In this document: piece by piece, positions 63,200 through 64,000 of the stretch | Layout: every line of letters begins with the position of its first letter | How positions within the stretch are numbered: the stretch's first letter is position 1 | DNA from: Pseudoalteromonas rubra | GTDB taxonomy: Bacteria > Pseudomonadota > Gammaproteobacteria > Enterobacterales > Alteromonadaceae | NCBI RefSeq assembly: GCF_000238295.3 | Contig: NZ_AHCD03000044.1 | Location: 682,001 to 746,000 of the forward strand | Direction: 5' to 3' | DNA: 64,000 nucleotides | Position numbers and translations under genes: made by a program | Notes under the pieces: model-generated | Databases searched by the model: none | Seen by the model: only the letters and a program-made list of their open reading frames with translations | Told to the model about the DNA's origin: nothing

Positions 63200-64000
63200 T
63201 TATGTGTGTTCAAAATGAGGTCGCTGAATACGGATAGTACGCCAGCAAAGCAGCAACAGGGCGGCGCATACAGCAATGAGTAGTGCAATGGCTTGCGTGT
63301 TATCTGGTAGCCATTGATTCACCAACCAGGCAATGACGGAAAATATCAGTAACTCGATTGCCCCGACCAACGCATTTGCGGTGCCTGCGTGAGTTGGGTG
63401 CAGTAAGCCAATCAGGTGCATATAGCTTGGAAAATATCCGCCAAATACCAACATAATGGCGGCATAGGCCAGTAATATCGCTATGGCGTTGTCGCTGGCT
63501 AATACGAAGGTTAGTGCACTCAGTAATAATGCAGGCCACAGCCACAAAACAATTTTCATATAGCTAACGTGGCGCTGTAAGACTTTAGCAAACACAGCGC
63601 CCAACAACAGACCAACCATTGGCAGCATCATGGCTTGTCCGGTCTGGCTGGTGGTAAAGCCAAAGCGGTCCTGAAGCAAAAACGGCAAATGCAGCTGAAG
63701 CGTCAAATACAAAAAGGTTGGCACCCATTTGAGACTGGCCAGCGATAAAAAGACCTGGCAGCGCACCATATTTTGATAGTGCCGGACCAGGCTCATTGGG
63801 TTAATTACAAAAGGTTGAGGTTCGCTGGCTTTGAGCAGACTCAGACCGAATATGGTGATGAACAGATAGTATGTAATGAGCACCAGTGACAAACCCTGCC
63901 AGCCAAACCAACTGCTCAGCATACCGCCGAGCCAGGGGGCAATAATTGCAGTGACGCTGGCCGAGATGGCCACGGTTGCCATGGCACTTTTTAGTCTGGC
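63200..64000 (-). CDS. MFS transporter (Bcr/CflA-like), 5'-truncated by window edge
   Basis: The reading frame is open to the last base, so the N-terminus lies beyond the window; the Met at 63982 is internal. About 266 C-terminal residues are visible with roughly eight membrane helices. The opening ARLKSAMATVAISASVTAIIAPWLGGML corresponds to helix 5 of the Bcr/CflA drug-exporter branch. The remaining helices 6-12 appear intact. It probably exports a drug or metabolite by proton antiport. The acetyltransferase gene follows. Confidence 0.8.
   Translation of the reverse strand, partial: ARLKSAMATVAISASVTAIIAPWLGGMLSSWFGWQGLSLVLITYYLFITIFGLSLLKASEPQPFVINPMSLVRHYQNMVRCQVFLSLASLKWVPTFLYLTLQLHLPFLLQDRFGFTTSQTGQAMMLPMVGLLLGAVFAKVLQRHVSYMKIVLWLWPALLLSALTFVLASDNAIAILLAYAAIMLVFGGYFPSYMHLIGLLHPTHAGTANALVGAIELLIFSVIAWLVNQWLPDNTQAIALLIAVCAALLLLCWRTIRIQRPHFEHT

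Noticed and set aside
1..64000. CRISPR arrays, tRNA, rRNA, riboswitches, prophage or integrase genes
   Set aside because: I found no regular spaced repeats, no tRNA cloverleaf or rRNA segment, no recognisable riboswitch and no phage or transposase domain in reading the window. A tRNA or riboswitch search program would be decisive.

Overview
The window looks like the chromosome of a marine gammaproteobacterium of the Alteromonadales, most probably Pseudoalteromonas. This is inferred from gene content: many secreted hydrolases (neutral ceramidase, M14, S9 and S41 peptidases, lipase), several hybrid sensor kinases, a GlrK-QseG-GlrR operon, and a double-glycine leader of the TPQ(I/V)AGG type. No species-level marker such as rRNA is present. 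I see no phage, no insertion sequence with a transposase, no CRISPR array and no tRNA or rRNA. The only mobile-like element is a 167-nt intergenic repeat with two nearly identical copies.

Layout. 1-7060: the end of a flotillin-like gene and a very large coiled-coil AAA ATPase. 7091-9588: a three-gene minus-strand operon (small membrane protein, DUF2145 protein, YiaA-like protein) with a divergent HTH regulator. 9699-14111: LysE-type exporter, diguanylate cyclase, and a secreted lipase with a membrane-anchored partner. 14114-19058: repeat copy 1, an acetyltransferase, a di-haem peroxidase translationally overlapping a hybrid sensor kinase, and a small exported protein. 19171-25589: M14 peptidase, DUF2237 protein, EamA transporter, flavin reductase, HDAC-like hydrolase. 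25794-26890: a compact module of XRE regulator, membrane protein and two very short double-glycine leader peptides that share an RSPDLP core. 27127-34255: LuxR regulator, neutral ceramidase, repeat copy 2, VOC/AraC pair, secreted FN3 protein, acetyltransferase. 34362-40681: two response regulators (one HD-GYP) divergent from a 1333-residue multi-domain hybrid kinase. 40902-50719: peptidases and hydrolases, a TonB-C-like lipoprotein, a MerR regulator facing an aminotransferase gene, an ECF sigma factor with a membrane partner, and an oligopeptidase B-like lipoprotein. 51006-57705: LysR/DoxX pair, TPR protein, membrane protein with a divergent membrane-bound AraC regulator, acetyltransferase, chemoreceptor. 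57901-58056: an orphan TPQIAGG leader peptide. 58249-62511: GlrK-QseG-GlrR operon divergent from three tandem secreted EF-hand genes. 62622-64000: acetyltransferase and a truncated MFS transporter.

The most notable observations are: (1) the XRE/membrane-protein/RSPDLP double-peptide module, whose second peptide (44 aa) is easily missed by gene callers; (2) a sigma-54-like promoter and two near-identical TGT(T/C)GC-N6-GC(G/A)ACA sites between glrK and the EF-hand genes, suggesting that GlrR controls those calcium-binding proteins; (3) an unaccompanied TPQIAGG leader peptide with a two-cysteine core; (4) the two-copy 167-nt palindromic repeat; (5) a lipase paired with an inner-membrane-anchored protein in the position where a lipase foldase would normally sit.
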